This document shows positions 44,818-54,107 of a DNA stretch of 64,000 bases, in pieces. Below the pieces are notes generated by a model. The model was not told where the DNA came from. It searched no databases and saw only the letters and a list, made by a program, of their open reading frames with translations. The first letter of the stretch is position 1. Each line of letters begins with the position of its first letter. The position numbers and the translations under genes were made by a program. Origin of the DNA: Henriciella marina (GTDB lineage: Bacteria > Pseudomonadota > Alphaproteobacteria > Caulobacterales > Hyphomonadaceae); contig NZ_JAPWGW010000004.1 in NCBI RefSeq assembly GCF_027213945.1, positions 124,001 to 188,000 on the forward strand, read 5' to 3'.

Positions 44818-47712
44818 ATGAAGCTCAGGGCCTGTACAGCGCTTGCAACTATTCTCACTCTGGCTATCGCACCTGCGACCGTCGTCGCGCAGCAAGCCGG
44901 ACCTGCCGAGGCGCAGAGCAGCGTCGCAGAGGAAGTCGCCGCCGCGCCTGAGTTTGAAATCGAATTTGAGAAATTCACGCTGGAAAACGGCCTCGAAGTC
45001 ATCCTGCAAGTCGACAGGTCGGACCCGATCGTCGCCTTCTCGACCGTCGTCCATGTCGGCTCGAACCGTGAGCGCCCGGGTCGCACCGGCTTTGCGCACT
45101 TCTTCGAGCATATGGCGTTCAATGATTCTGAAAACGTTCCGCGCGGCTGGAACCGCAAGGCCATCCCTGATTGGGGCGGCAGCCGTAATGGCGGCACCTG
45201 GTCTGACGGCACGATCTATTATGAAGTCGTCCCCAAGGACGCCGTCGACAAGATCCTCTGGATTGACTCAGATCGTCTCGGCTACATGATCAATACGGTG
45301 ACCGAAGCTGCGCTCGAGCGTGAGAAGCAGGTCGTCAAGAATGAGAAGCGCGAACGGGTCGATAACCAGCCTTATGGCTACACGCAGGAAGTCATCCGCA
45401 AAGCGCTTTACCCGGAGGGCCACCCATACAGCTGGACAGTCATCGGTCAGCTGCCGGATCTCCAGGCTGCGACGCTCGACGACCTGAAAGAATTCTACAC
45501 CGAATATTACGGGGCAGGGAATGCGACGCTCGCCATTGTCGGCGACATCGATATCGAAGAAATGAAAGAGAACGTCCAGCGCTGGTTCGGCGAAATCCGC
45601 CGCGGGCCTGACGTCGAAACTCTCGCACCGATGCCGGTCTCGCTCGACGAGACGCGTTCCCTATGGTTTGAGGATAACTTCGCGACCCTGCCGGAACTTA
45701 GGCTGACCTTCCCGACGGTTGCCTCCTATGAGGAGAATGAGCAGGCGCTCAACGTGCTCGCTCGCCTGATCGCGGGAACGAAGAATTCGCCGCTCTACCG
45801 CGAAATCGTCGAGGAGCAGGCACTCGCCCCGGATGTCTCGGCCTACAATAACAGCATGGAACTCGCCGGCGAGTTTGTGTTCCGTGTACGTGCAAAATCA
45901 GGAACTGACCTTGATGCCGTCAAATTGGCAGTCGACGCCGCGCTCGCCGACTTCGAGGAAAATGGCGTCAACATGCTTGACCTCCAGCGTATCAAGGCTG
46001 AGCAGGAAACAATTCTGTATAATGAGCTTTCGACCGTGCTCGGCAAGGCAAACCAGCTCGCCACCGATAATGAATTCGCGGGCGACCCGGCGAACTCCAT
46101 CCGCACGGCCGAACTGCTGCGGGCCGTGACGGCTGAAGACATGATGCGCGTCTATGAGACATACATCAAGGACAAGCCCTCCATCATCACCAGCTTCGTG
46201 CCGCAGGGCGGAGCCGCGCTTGCGCTGGAGGGCGCAGAGCAGGCCGAGGTCTGGATTGAGGATGTCCGCGCAGACGTCGCCAGCGAGGAAGTCTCGCAGG
46301 GCGAAGAAGCGGAATATGAGAAGACCCCGAGCCAGTACGACCGCTCCGAGCCGTCATTCGGAGACCTCCCCCTGATCGAAATGCCCGAAGTCTGGCAGGC
46401 ATCGCTGGGCGAGGGCGCAGAGCTCTACGGCATCGAGAATGATGAGCTGCCACTGGTCTCCTTCGACATCATCTTCGACGCCGGCTCCTGGCTCGACCCG
46501 CAGGACAAGGTCGGGACCGCCAACCTGGTGGCGGCTATGTTAAACGAGGGGACGGCGACGAAAACGCCGGCTGAGTTCGAGCAGGCCATCGGCCTTCTCG
46601 GTTCCGGTGTCAGCGTCCGCGCTGACGCCACTAGCGTCACTATCAGCGCCACCTCACTCGCCCGCAATTTCGAAGAGACGGTCGCACTCATTGAGGAGAT
46701 GATCTCCGCCCCGCGCTGGGATGAGGACGACTTTGAACGCGAGAAATCAGCCGCGCTCACAACCATTCGCGACCGACAGGCCAATCCGCAATACATCGCC
46801 GCTGGCGCGTTCGCTCAGCTGATCTATGGTGCGGATCATCCGCAGGGCCGTTTCAGCATCGGAACGGAAGAGAGTGTCAGTGCAATCGAGCTCGCCGACC
46901 TCAAATCCTATTTCGATCTGATGCTGGCCAGTGATGTCCGCATGCATTTCGCTGGAGATGTCTCTCAGGCGCGCGCAGAAGAAGCGTTTACTGGCGTCAC
47001 AGCACTGCTTTCGGAGGAAGGCATTGTGCGCTCGGAGTATGACGTCGCCGAGCAGGACGATCAGGGCCAAGTCTACTTCATCGACGTGCCAGGCTCAAAG
47101 CAAAGCGTACTGAATATCGGTAAACTGATCGTCCCGACGACCGATCCCGATTATAAGCAGATCAACTTCGCTAATGAGAAACTCGGCGGCGGGATCAGCG
47201 GTGACCTTGCCCAGGTCCTGCGGATCGAGAAAGGCTATACCTACGGCGCCTATTCCTATCTCAGCGAAGGCACCGAGCCGCAGACCTTCAGGATCGGCAC
47301 CAGCGTGCGGGCCAACGCCACGGGCGCGTCGCTCAATGTTATTCGTCAGATGCTGCAGGATTACGGCCCGAGCTTTGACGATGACGCGGTGGAGCTGACG
47401 CGCCAAAAAGTCGTGAAAGCCAATACGCGCGCCTTCGAAAGCCTGAGCGCAAAGCTCGGCATCCTGCATGAGATCAGCGAGTTCGACCGCCCGGTCGACT
47501 TCGTCGAACAGGAACAACAGGCGCTCCTCTCCATGCCACTGGAAGAGTATCAACGCGTGATCAGCGAATATATTGCAGAACCTCAGATGACGTGGGTCAT
47601 AGTTGGTGATGCCGAAACGCAGCTCGTATCGGTCACCGAGTTTGCGGGCGGGGATGTCACTGTCCTCGACATTCACGGCAATCCGGTCGAAGCGAGCGCT
47701 GACGCGGATTAA
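44818..47712 (+). CDS. M16-family zinc metallopeptidase (insulinase/pitrilysin type), exported
   Basis: 964 residues: signal peptide (about 1-25, PATVVAQ), then two M16 modules. The first carries the inverted zinc motif H94-F-F-E97-H98 with the downstream Glu in EREKQVVKNEKRERVDN; the second (from about 540) has no HxxEH and is the non-catalytic half. Such periplasmic proteases degrade peptides. The ATG is 6 bases after AAAGGA, which lies in one arm of a 12-bp inverted repeat, so translation may be controlled by RNA structure. A hairpin follows the stop. Confidence 0.93.
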   Translation: MKLRACTALATILTLAIAPATVVAQQAGPAEAQSSVAEEVAAAPEFEIEFEKFTLENGLEVILQVDRSDPIVAFSTVVHVGSNRERPGRTGFAHFFEHMAFNDSENVPRGWNRKAIPDWGGSRNGGTWSDGTIYYEVVPKDAVDKILWIDSDRLGYMINTVTEAALEREKQVVKNEKRERVDNQPYGYTQEVIRKALYPEGHPYSWTVIGQLPDLQAATLDDLKEFYTEYYGAGNATLAIVGDIDIEEMKENVQRWFGEIRRGPDVETLAPMPVSLDETRSLWFEDNFATLPELRLTFPTVASYEENEQALNVLARLIAGTKNSPLYREIVEEQALAPDVSAYNNSMELAGEFVFRVRAKSGTDLDAVKLAVDAALADFEENGVNMLDLQRIKAEQETILYNELSTVLGKANQLATDNEFAGDPANSIRTAELLRAVTAEDMMRVYETYIKDKPSIITSFVPQGGAALALEGAEQAEVWIEDVRADVASEEVSQGEEAEYEKTPSQYDRSEPSFGDLPLIEMPEVWQASLGEGAELYGIENDELPLVSFDIIFDAGSWLDPQDKVGTANLVAAMLNEGTATKTPAEFEQAIGLLGSGVSVRADATSVTISATSLARNFEETVALIEEMISAPRWDEDDFEREKSAALTTIRDRQANPQYIAAGAFAQLIYGADHPQGRFSIGTEESVSAIELADLKSYFDLMLASDVRMHFAGDVSQARAEEAFTGVTALLSEEGIVRSEYDVAEQDDQGQVYFIDVPGSKQSVLNIGKLIVPTTDPDYKQINFANEKLGGGISGDLAQVLRIEKGYTYGAYSYLSEGTEPQTFRIGTSVRANATGASLNVIRQMLQDYGPSFDDDAVELTRQKVVKANTRAFESLSAKLGILHEISEFDRPVDFVEQEQQALLSMPLEEYQRVISEYIAEPQMTWVIVGDAETQLVSVTEFAGGDVTVLDIHGNPVEASADAD

Positions 47713-47720
47713 GCGAGGAG

Positions 47721-47748
47721 GCGCCGGTTGCGATACGCCAACCGGCGC
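47721..47748. terminator. Strong hairpin between convergent genes, possible bidirectional terminator
   Basis: GCGCCGGTTG (47721-47730) and CAACCGGCGC (47739-47748) form a perfect 10-bp stem with an 8-base loop, in the 38 bases between the M16 and MFS stops. Neither side has a T tract, so it may act as a barrier or mRNA 3' end rather than a classical terminator. Confidence 0.5.
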
Positions 47749-47750
47749 GC

Positions 47751-49397
47751 CTACCTACCCTGCGACGGGTCCAGCTTCGGCTTCGGCATCAGGGCCAGAA
47801 AGCCAAGCACGATGACGAACCATATGCCGATAACGAGGAAGCAGTCGCGAAAAGCGTAGACAGCTGCCTCACTGGATATCTGGCGTCCAAGCTCACCGAA
47901 TGCCGACTGGAAGGCCGGCAGCTGCGGCATGCCGCTCCGCTCCAGTTCGCGGGCGATCTGGACATGCGTGTAGGAGAGCTGCGCGTTCGCTTCGTTGACG
48001 CCGGAGGCCAGGTGCTCGCCATGAAAGATGAGCCGTCTCTGCAGCAGGATGGCCAGCAGATTGACGCCAAATGCGCCGCCAATCTGCATCAGGAAGGATG
48101 CGCCGCCCGTCGCGGATGCTAGCAGCGGCGGCGGCACGGCGCGCACAGCTGTCGTATTGGCCGGCGGCATGCAGAAACTGATCCCGACCCGGCTGAGCAC
48201 GATCCAGAAGACCAGCGTCCAGTATGGCGTCAGCGCGGTCACATGCGAAAGCAGGAAGGCCGATGTCCCGAACGAGATGATGCCGAAGGCAAGCAGCCAG
48301 CGCACATCCACCTTGTCTGTCAGCCGCCCCGCAATCGGAAACCCGATCACCATGGCAAGCCCAGCCGGGATCATCATCACGCCTGCCGCTGTGGGTGAGT
48401 AGTGCTGCACCAGCTGGACAAAGAGCGGGATCATATATGTCGATCCGTAGATCGCGATGCCGGTCGCCGAGATGACGAGGCCCGCAGACCAGAACTGGCG
48501 ATAGGTGAAGATCTTCGGGTTCAGGGCAGGGAAGGGGTGTCGCCGCTCCCAGAAATAGAAGCCGATCCCGGCAATAAAGCCGACCGCAAACTTGATGAGG
48601 GATATATCCGAATCCCAACCATCGCGATTGCCGCCCGCAAAGCCGGACAGGAAGGACACCGCCGATACGCTGAGAAGGATCAGACCCTGCCAGTCGAGCG
48701 GACGTTTCTCAGCTTGTTGAGCCGGGTCTGCCTTGGGCATCAGCAGGGGCGCTGCCGCGAGAGCCAGAAGCGCCAGCGGAACGGTCGCCACGAAGACGAG
48801 CCGCCAACTGGACAGGTCCACGGCGACGCCGCCCAGCGCGGGGCCAAAGGCAGGTGCCAGCACGACACCGATGGAGAAGATGCCGATCGCCGTCCCTCGC
48901 TGCTTGTCAGGAAAAGTCTGGAAGATCAGAAACATCGACATGGGCTGCAGCAGCCCCGCTGCCATGCCCTGCATCGCCCGTGACAAGATCAGCAGGGCGA
49001 GTGTATTGCTGACGGCGCCCAGCAGCGACCCTGCGACGAACATCAGCATGCCGAATATATAGGTGGCGCGCGGTCCGTATGCGGACATCGCCCATGCATT
49101 GGCGAGCATGGCGATCGTGGAGGAGGCAAGAAACGCCGTCGACATCCATTGCGCCTGATCCTGTCCAAGGCCAAAGGCACCGATAATGGCGGGCAGGGCA
49201 ACATTGATTGTCGTCGCCGCCAGCAGCGTCGACATTGATCCGATCAACATGGAGAAGAGCAGGAGCCACCGGTACGACGCGCCGAACTGGGCAAACCGTT
49301 CGCGGATCGCGCTATTGGCGAGAGGCGGAATGTCGGCAGGCAGGGGCAGCGGCGCGCGAAATTTGCCCGGCCGCGGCGTTCCTGATGTGACGCTCAC
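47751..49397 (-). CDS. DHA2-family MFS drug efflux transporter (EmrB-like)
   Basis: 548 residues with about 14 membrane segments. Typical MFS motifs: LLAATTINVALPAIIGAFG near the first span, an alternation motif GPALGGVAVDL after segment 5, and WMSTAFLASSTIAMLANAW. The N-terminal 40 residues are a soluble, Pro-rich lead. ATGA overlap with the HlyD-type adaptor gene upstream identifies an EmrAB-like tripartite pump; no TolC-type gene is adjacent. Substrate unknown. Confidence 0.92.
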   Translation of the reverse strand: MSVTSGTPRPGKFRAPLPLPADIPPLANSAIRERFAQFGASYRWLLLFSMLIGSMSTLLAATTINVALPAIIGAFGLGQDQAQWMSTAFLASSTIAMLANAWAMSAYGPRATYIFGMLMFVAGSLLGAVSNTLALLILSRAMQGMAAGLLQPMSMFLIFQTFPDKQRGTAIGIFSIGVVLAPAFGPALGGVAVDLSSWRLVFVATVPLALLALAAAPLLMPKADPAQQAEKRPLDWQGLILLSVSAVSFLSGFAGGNRDGWDSDISLIKFAVGFIAGIGFYFWERRHPFPALNPKIFTYRQFWSAGLVISATGIAIYGSTYMIPLFVQLVQHYSPTAAGVMMIPAGLAMVIGFPIAGRLTDKVDVRWLLAFGIISFGTSAFLLSHVTALTPYWTLVFWIVLSRVGISFCMPPANTTAVRAVPPPLLASATGGASFLMQIGGAFGVNLLAILLQRRLIFHGEHLASGVNEANAQLSYTHVQIARELERSGMPQLPAFQSAFGELGRQISSEAAVYAFRDCFLVIGIWFVIVLGFLALMPKPKLDPSQGR

Positions 49398-50554
49398 CCC
49401 GCATCCCCGGCTTCAGTTTTCTCGATCCGCACCGTCGCCATCGTACCGGGCCGCAGCGGCAGGTCGCCCGCCTCAAGGTCAATTCTGACTGAAATGCGTT
49501 GGGTGATCTTGGTGAAGACGCCATTGGCGTTCGGGTTCGGCATCAGGGCCGCTTCAGCCAGTGTCGAATCATTTATTGCCGTCACGCGGCCATCAAACTC
49601 ACGGCCCGGATAGCTGTCGATCTTCACGGCCACGGGCGCGCCGGGCTGGACGTGCCGGATCTCGGTTTCCTTGATATTGGCCGACACCCATGCCTCGCTT
49701 GGGTCGTGCACGAGCGCCATGCGGAAGCCGCGCAGGGAATGCTCGCCGACATCGTAGAAAAGCTCATCCACCACGCCGTCTACGGGGCTGCGGATGGTGT
49801 GCTGGTCTACGACGACTTCCTGCGCCTCCACCCGTGCCTCTGCCTGGCGAAGGGCCGCGCGAAGGACTGAAAGGTCGTACTCGATAAGGGCGACTTCCTC
49901 CCCCGCAATGCTCGCGGTGCGCTGTTCTGCGAGTGCCCGGTCGGCATCTGCTTCGGCGCGCCTCACCGCCTGCTGCGCGGTGTCGAGTTCATTCTGCGCG
50001 CGGTCCAGCGCGGCTTGCGTCACCCGCCCACGGGCGAACAGGTCTTCGGTGCGCGCAAAGTCGGACTGTGCGGTCTCGAAGTCAGACATGGCGGCGGCGA
50101 CCGATGCACTGGCTGACAGTGTGCCGGCCCGGCGGGCGGCCACTTCACTTCCGGCCTTCGACGTTGAGAGGTTTGCGCGCATTTCCTCCCGCTGGATTTC
50201 CGCACGCAGCCGGTCAGCTTCAGCCTGATATTGGGCCAGCGTCAGCTCTGCCTCGCGCCGGTCGATCTCGAAGATCACGTCGCCCGCCGCAACCCGGTCG
50301 CCCTTGCTGACCGCCAGCTTCATAATGCGCCCGGAAATGTCGGTTGAGACGGCCACCATGTCGGAGGCGATGCGCGCATCGGCTGTCGCTACATAGCCCG
50401 CACGCTCACTCAGGAACCGGAACAGGAAGATTGCAGCAAACGCGATGACCAACAGAGTCACGGCCAGTTTCACGCGCCGCGCTGTCAGCCATGGCCAACG
50501 CCTTGAGAGACCGGACGCCTTGCCGGTTTCAGTGTGTGCGGCCCCGCCATCCAT
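49394..50554 (-). CDS. HlyD/EmrA-family periplasmic adaptor
   Basis: 386 residues: one N-terminal TM (about 29-49, KLAVTLLVIAFAAIFLFRFL), a lipoyl half-motif (ISGRIMKLAVSKGDRVAAGDVIFEID), a long coiled-coil hairpin (about 95-210, AEADRLRAEIQREEMRANL and many Glu/Arg/Ala repeats), then the second lipoyl half and beta-barrel (VDGVVDELFYDVGEHSLRG). It bridges the MFS pump and an outer-membrane channel. A possible promoter of TTGCCT type lies in the preceding 100 bases. Confidence 0.93.
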   Translation of the reverse strand: MDGGAAHTETGKASGLSRRWPWLTARRVKLAVTLLVIAFAAIFLFRFLSERAGYVATADARIASDMVAVSTDISGRIMKLAVSKGDRVAAGDVIFEIDRREAELTLAQYQAEADRLRAEIQREEMRANLSTSKAGSEVAARRAGTLSASASVAAAMSDFETAQSDFARTEDLFARGRVTQAALDRAQNELDTAQQAVRRAEADADRALAEQRTASIAGEEVALIEYDLSVLRAALRQAEARVEAQEVVVDQHTIRSPVDGVVDELFYDVGEHSLRGFRMALVHDPSEAWVSANIKETEIRHVQPGAPVAVKIDSYPGREFDGRVTAINDSTLAEAALMPNPNANGVFTKITQRISVRIDLEAGDLPLRPGTMATVRIEKTEAGDAG

Positions 50555-50655
50555 GAGCGTGTAGCCTTCCTGGTTTCCATCCCTGAAAGCTATCTAACGC
50601 CAGTTCTGACGATTATTCGAGAGGTGACGCGAAGGCAACTCGCTTGCCCGTCGGC

Positions 50656-51333
50656 CTAGTCCTCGAAGCCGAGGAAGGTCGCTGCCTCGTCGACGGATTT
50701 GCGGTTCGAGACGACAGAGTTTGCCGGAAATTCATCGTCCGGCCAGCCCATGGCAATACAGGTCTGGATCACCTGATCGTCCGGGATTTTTGCGTGCTCA
50801 CGCACCACCGGGCTCTGCATGATGCCTTGGCTGTTGATCACGCAGCCAAGCCCCTTCGACCAGGCCGTGTTGACGATACAGTTCACCACACCGCCGCAAT
50901 CGAACGGCGCGATATCACTGCCCTGGATCGACTTGTCATAGGTCACCACGATGGACACCGGCGCGTCGAACTGGCGAAAGCCGCGCAGCACCCAGTCCAT
51001 GCGCGCTTCCTTGTCGTGGCGCTCAATGCCCATGACGGCGAACAGCTGCTTCGCGATCTCGATCTGGCGCTCGCGGTGGGGGCCCTCATAGCCGGGACCC
51101 ATACGAAACTCGCGGCTATCAGGAACGCCCGCCACATTGCGCTCAACATTGCCCTTGCGGATCTTGTCCAGCACGTCACCGGCCACGACGTAGAAATTCC
51201 AGGGCTGGGTATTGAGCGAGGTCGGCGCGCGCATCGCGATTTCGAGAACTTCGCGCACCAATGCTTTAGGGACGGGCTTTTTCTGATAGCCCCTGATGCT
51301 GCGACGCTCGCGTACAACCTGTTCGTATTCCAT
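50656..51333 (-). CDS. Nitroreductase-family FMN oxidoreductase (1)
   Basis: 225 residues from the ATG at 51333 (MEYEQVVRERRSIRGY), with GGGAGAG upstream. FMN-contact segments RRSIRGYQ, APTSLNTQPWNFYVV and the C-terminal AMGWPDDEFPANSVVSNRK are typical. It reduces nitroaromatics, quinones or similar with NAD(P)H; natural substrate unknown. A second family member occurs 2.7 kb away. The in-frame ATG at 51366 adds 11 unconserved residues. Confidence 0.92.
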   Translation of the reverse strand: MEYEQVVRERRSIRGYQKKPVPKALVREVLEIAMRAPTSLNTQPWNFYVVAGDVLDKIRKGNVERNVAGVPDSREFRMGPGYEGPHRERQIEIAKQLFAVMGIERHDKEARMDWVLRGFRQFDAPVSIVVTYDKSIQGSDIAPFDCGGVVNCIVNTAWSKGLGCVINSQGIMQSPVVREHAKIPDDQVIQTCIAMGWPDDEFPANSVVSNRKSVDEAATFLGFED

Positions 51334-51519
51334 CCTCAATCTCTCCCTCGTGCCTGAATCGGGCATATCTGCTGCGCAAGCTAGTTTGCTGCCGCTGCGG
51401 TAGCCAAGGCCCGTTCAACGGCAAAATCAAATTAGTCTCTCAGTTGAGACAAGCAGGGCTGGAACCCGGCGCCTGCTCAAGCCATTACTAACTCGATCTA
51501 CAGGACAGGGGGAAAGAGA

Positions 51520-52314
51520 TTGGCTGATTATCTTGCAGTGTTTGCAACGCCGGAAGCATGGGCGGCGCTTGCCACCCTGATTGTTCTCGAAATCGTTCTC
51601 GGTATCGACAATCTCGTCTTCATCTCGATCCTCACGAACAAGCTTCCCGAAAAGCAGCGGCCCGCTGCTCGGCGGATTGGCATCGGCCTCGCACTCATCT
51701 TGCGTCTGGCTCTGCTTGCAACGATTGCCTGGATCGTCGGGCTGACGGCGACGGTATTCGATCTCGGCATTTCCGGCCCTCCGGGTGATCACGGCGAGGT
51801 TACCTTTGAAACCGCTTTCTCCTGGCGCGACATCATTCTCGTATCCGGCGGTCTCTTCCTCGTCTGGAAAGCGACGACTGAGATCCACCACCATATCGAC
51901 CCGGAGCCGAGCGACAGCGTCTTCGGGGACAAGCGAGCAAGCGTCGGCTTCGCAAGTGTTCTGGTTCAGATCATCCTCCTCGACATGGTCTTCTCGATCG
52001 ACTCGATCCTGACTGCTGTCGGTATGACCGATCAGGTACCGATCATGGTCGTGGCGGTGGTTATCGCAGTCCTGGTCATGTTGCTTGCTGCTGGACCGCT
52101 GGCACGGTTCATCAACAAGAATCCGACAGTGGTCATGCTCGCGCTGGCATTCCTGTTGATGATCGGCATGGTGCTGATCGCAGACGGCTTCGGGGTTCAC
52201 GTCCCCAAGGGCTATATCTACGCGGCCATGGCCTTCTCGGTCTTTGTCGAAATCCTGAACCTCGTTGCGCGAAAGCGTAGGAAGTCCGGAGACGCGGGAG
52301 AAGCCGTTCACTAG
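51520..52314 (+). CDS. TerC-family integral membrane protein
   Basis: 264 residues with about 7 spans. Signature segments: [16 protein letters not shown] near the N-terminus and [17 protein letters not shown] in the middle, each with the paired acidic residues of the family, plus [10 protein letters not shown]. TerC proteins are implicated in tellurite resistance and in manganese or calcium export; which applies is not decided by sequence. TTG start at 51520, 5 bases after GGGGGAAAG. Two small inverted repeats lie in the 186-base leader, but no recognisable Mn riboswitch. Confidence 0.9.
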   Translation: MADYLAVFATPEAWAALATLIVLEIVLGIDNLVFISILTNKLPEKQRPAARRIGIGLALILRLALLATIAWIVGLTATVFDLGISGPPGDHGEVTFETAFSWRDIILVSGGLFLVWKATTEIHHHIDPEPSDSVFGDKRASVGFASVLVQIILLDMVFSIDSILTAVGMTDQVPIMVVAVVIAVLVMLLAAGPLARFINKNPTVVMLALAFLLMIGMVLIADGFGVHVPKGYIYAAMAFSVFVEILNLVARKRRKSGDAGEAVH

Positions 52315-52335
52315 GTAACAAGCCTGATGTGCGCT

Positions 52336-52355
52336 CGCGCCGCACTATCGGCGCG
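52336..52355 (+). other. Hairpin between terC and DUF983
   Basis: CGCGCCG (52336-52342) and CGGCGCG (52349-52355) form a perfect 7-bp stem with a 6-base loop, 21 bases after the terC stop. No T tract follows. It may attenuate read-through into the next gene. Confidence 0.3.
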
Positions 52356-52380
52356 GGCGGGCAGGGTGCATATCTGGTTC

Positions 52381-52782
52381 ATGATAAACGATCCGATCAA
52401 GCGCGGTATCAAGCAACGCTGCCCGAATTGCGGCGAAGGCAGGCTATTCGGCCGTTATCTCGTCTTCCGCGACGAGTGTGAGGCCTGCGGCCAGGACTTC
52501 CGCTCGGCCGACACAGCCGACGGCCCGGCCTTTTTTGTCGGCTTCCTGGTGATGATCGTCTTCGCGCCATTCTACTTCATCCTGCCAATGGTGGAGATGG
52601 CGCTCTGGCTGAAAATTTTCGGTTTTGTAGTCCTGCTCAGCGCCATGGTCGGGACGGCGCTAGCCTTGCTGCCCATGTTCAAGGGCGTGCTCTTCAACCT
52701 GCAGCTTTCGAACAAGGCCGAAGAGGCGCAATGGGAAAGTACGGGCAAACACGGAAAGCCGCCGCATAACTGGAAGGGCTGA
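52381..52782 (+). CDS. DUF983 zinc-ribbon membrane protein
   Basis: 133 residues. A rubredoxin-like ribbon C14-x2-C17...C33-x2-C36 (RCPNCGEGRLFGRY, CEACGQDF) is followed by two membrane segments (about 52-75 and 80-103: FFVGFLVMIVFAPFYFIL and IFGFVVLLSAMVGTALALL). This is the DUF983 layout; in some bacteria such genes neighbour cytochrome oxidase assembly genes, but here terC precedes it. Start at ATG 52381; a GTG at 52366 is possible. Confidence 0.85.
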   Translation: MINDPIKRGIKQRCPNCGEGRLFGRYLVFRDECEACGQDFRSADTADGPAFFVGFLVMIVFAPFYFILPMVEMALWLKIFGFVVLLSAMVGTALALLPMFKGVLFNLQLSNKAEEAQWESTGKHGKPPHNWKG

Positions 52783-52830
52783 GCGGCGCAGCGCGCCAGC
52801 CCGTCAGCCGACCACCAATTCGCCTGCCGC

Positions 52831-53211
52831 CTACCAGCGAGACCGCTTTGGCCCCACCATATCCCGGAACGCTTCAAACGTGCCACGCGCGATCTGAGTC
52901 GCGGTTGGTTTGCGGCCATGCGCACCACGCACGAAGTGGACACAGTTCGAGCCGGTGAGATGGTAGTCATGCCCGATGCGGCGGCTGGCGCGGTCGATTG
53001 CCGTGAAGTCACAGGCCGAAGCGCTGCGGCCATGATTCCTGATCTCACGGCCATCTGCGAAGTCGTCGATCGATTGCGAGACGACGCCATGATGCCGGCG
53101 CGTGTTCGAAATGATCCGGCCATCCCAGCCAACGATGCCATAATGTCGAAGCACGCCGCCAAAGCGGACAGAGACAACATCGCCGGGCCGGAAGTCGAAT
53201 TTATCGTTCAT
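52831..53211 (-). CDS. LRAT-like NlpC/P60-superfamily protein
   Basis: 126 residues. The N-terminus RPGDVVSVRFGGVLRHYGIV with H23, and a later C90 in GSNCVHFVRGAHG, give the circularly permuted His...Cys arrangement of LRAT/H-REV107 proteins, which are thiol acyltransferases or phospholipases. No signal peptide or C-terminal membrane anchor is seen. The bacterial role is unknown; the catalytic dyad looks intact. Monocistronic and convergent with DUF983. Confidence 0.72.
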   Translation of the reverse strand: MNDKFDFRPGDVVSVRFGGVLRHYGIVGWDGRIISNTRRHHGVVSQSIDDFADGREIRNHGRSASACDFTAIDRASRRIGHDYHLTGSNCVHFVRGAHGRKPTATQIARGTFEAFRDMVGPKRSRW

Positions 53212-53271
53212 CGATAAAAACTACGCCGGATCCTGTGAGGCGTCAAGCAAGCAGATTTTGCGCGCTTTCAG

Positions 53272-53312
53272 ACACCGTCCAGGAACACCGCCAGTACACC
53301 GTCAATGCACCA
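53272..53312. repeat. Short degenerate tandem repeat
   Basis: Four copies of an 11-13 base unit beginning ACACCG (ACACCGTCCAGGA, ACACCGCCAGT, ACACCGTCAATG, and a degenerate CACCATG) lie in the 145-base gap between the LRAT-like and nitroreductase genes. Confidence 0.4.
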
Positions 53313-53356
53313 TGATTTTCAGGCAAACGGCGGGATTTCCCGGCCGGAAAATATCT

Positions 53357-54028
53357 CTAGAATCCCTTGAGTTCGGCAAACTCGTCGACCTCAGCCCGCT
53401 CCGCGCGAAGCTGGTTTACCGGATGGTCCGGGTCCGGGTAACCGACCGCCATGCCGCAATAGAGCATCTCGGTTTCTCCAAGTCCAAAATGCTCTTTCAG
53501 CGTCGGGCGAAGGATGCCCCAGCATTCCTGGAAACAGGTGCCCCAGCCGCGCTCTTCGGCGAGCAGGGCCAGCGTCTGCATGAACATGCCGGTATGCGCC
53601 CATTGGCCGTGGCCCATCCGCTCATCGATCACAAAGAAGACAGCTAGAGGCGCGTCGAAGAAGCGGAAATTGCGCGAAAACCATTGAATTCGCTTGGCTT
53701 TATCTTCGCGCGGGATCTCAAGCTTCTCATACATCATCTCGCCGACCTTGCGGCGCCGCGCTTCATGCGGCTCCCAGAGGTCCTTCGGATAGATCGGCCT
53801 GTCAGTCCGTTCCCCGCGTGGGTCTTCGGCGAGCTTCTTTTGAGCAAGGTCAATGACGGCCTGCTTCTCCTCGCCGGTAACTGCGATCACCCGCCATGGC
53901 TGGAGATTGCCACCAGAAGGCGCACGCTGCGCTGTCGCCAACCAGTCACGGACCTCATCAGCGGTGATCTGCTTGTCGAGAAAAGCGCGTGTCGAGATGC
54001 GCTGATTTACGGCCTGGCTGACATCCAT
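53357..54028 (-). CDS. Nitroreductase-family FMN oxidoreductase (2)
   Basis: 223 residues from the ATG at 54028 (MDVSQAVNQRISTRAF), preceded by AAGGAGAG. FMN-binding RISTRAFLD, APSGGNLQPWRVIAV, and the C-terminal LYCGMAVGYPDPDHPVN are typical of nitroreductases acting on nitroaromatic or flavin-like substrates. It is distinct from the copy at 50.7-51.3 kb (different spacing and C-terminus), not a recent duplicate. Confidence 0.92.
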   Translation of the reverse strand: MDVSQAVNQRISTRAFLDKQITADEVRDWLATAQRAPSGGNLQPWRVIAVTGEEKQAVIDLAQKKLAEDPRGERTDRPIYPKDLWEPHEARRRKVGEMMYEKLEIPREDKAKRIQWFSRNFRFFDAPLAVFFVIDERMGHGQWAHTGMFMQTLALLAEERGWGTCFQECWGILRPTLKEHFGLGETEMLYCGMAVGYPDPDHPVNQLRAERAEVDEFAELKGF

Positions 54029-54107
54029 GGGTTGGCTCTCCTTGCTTGAGTTCAGCGGTCTAGGACAGCGACGCTGGGGAAGGGAAGGGGAACGCCGCGA
54101 ACAGGCC

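Noticed and set aside
51334-51519. Manganese (yybP-ykoY) riboswitch before terC
   Set aside because: Only two small inverted repeats (GTCTC/GAGAC at 51435-51450, AGCAGG/CCTGCT further on); the conserved junction bases of the riboswitch are not recognisable.
53258-53647. Plus-strand frame starting in the 53.2-kb gap
   Set aside because: It runs mostly antisense to the second nitroreductase and has no ribosome site or domain.
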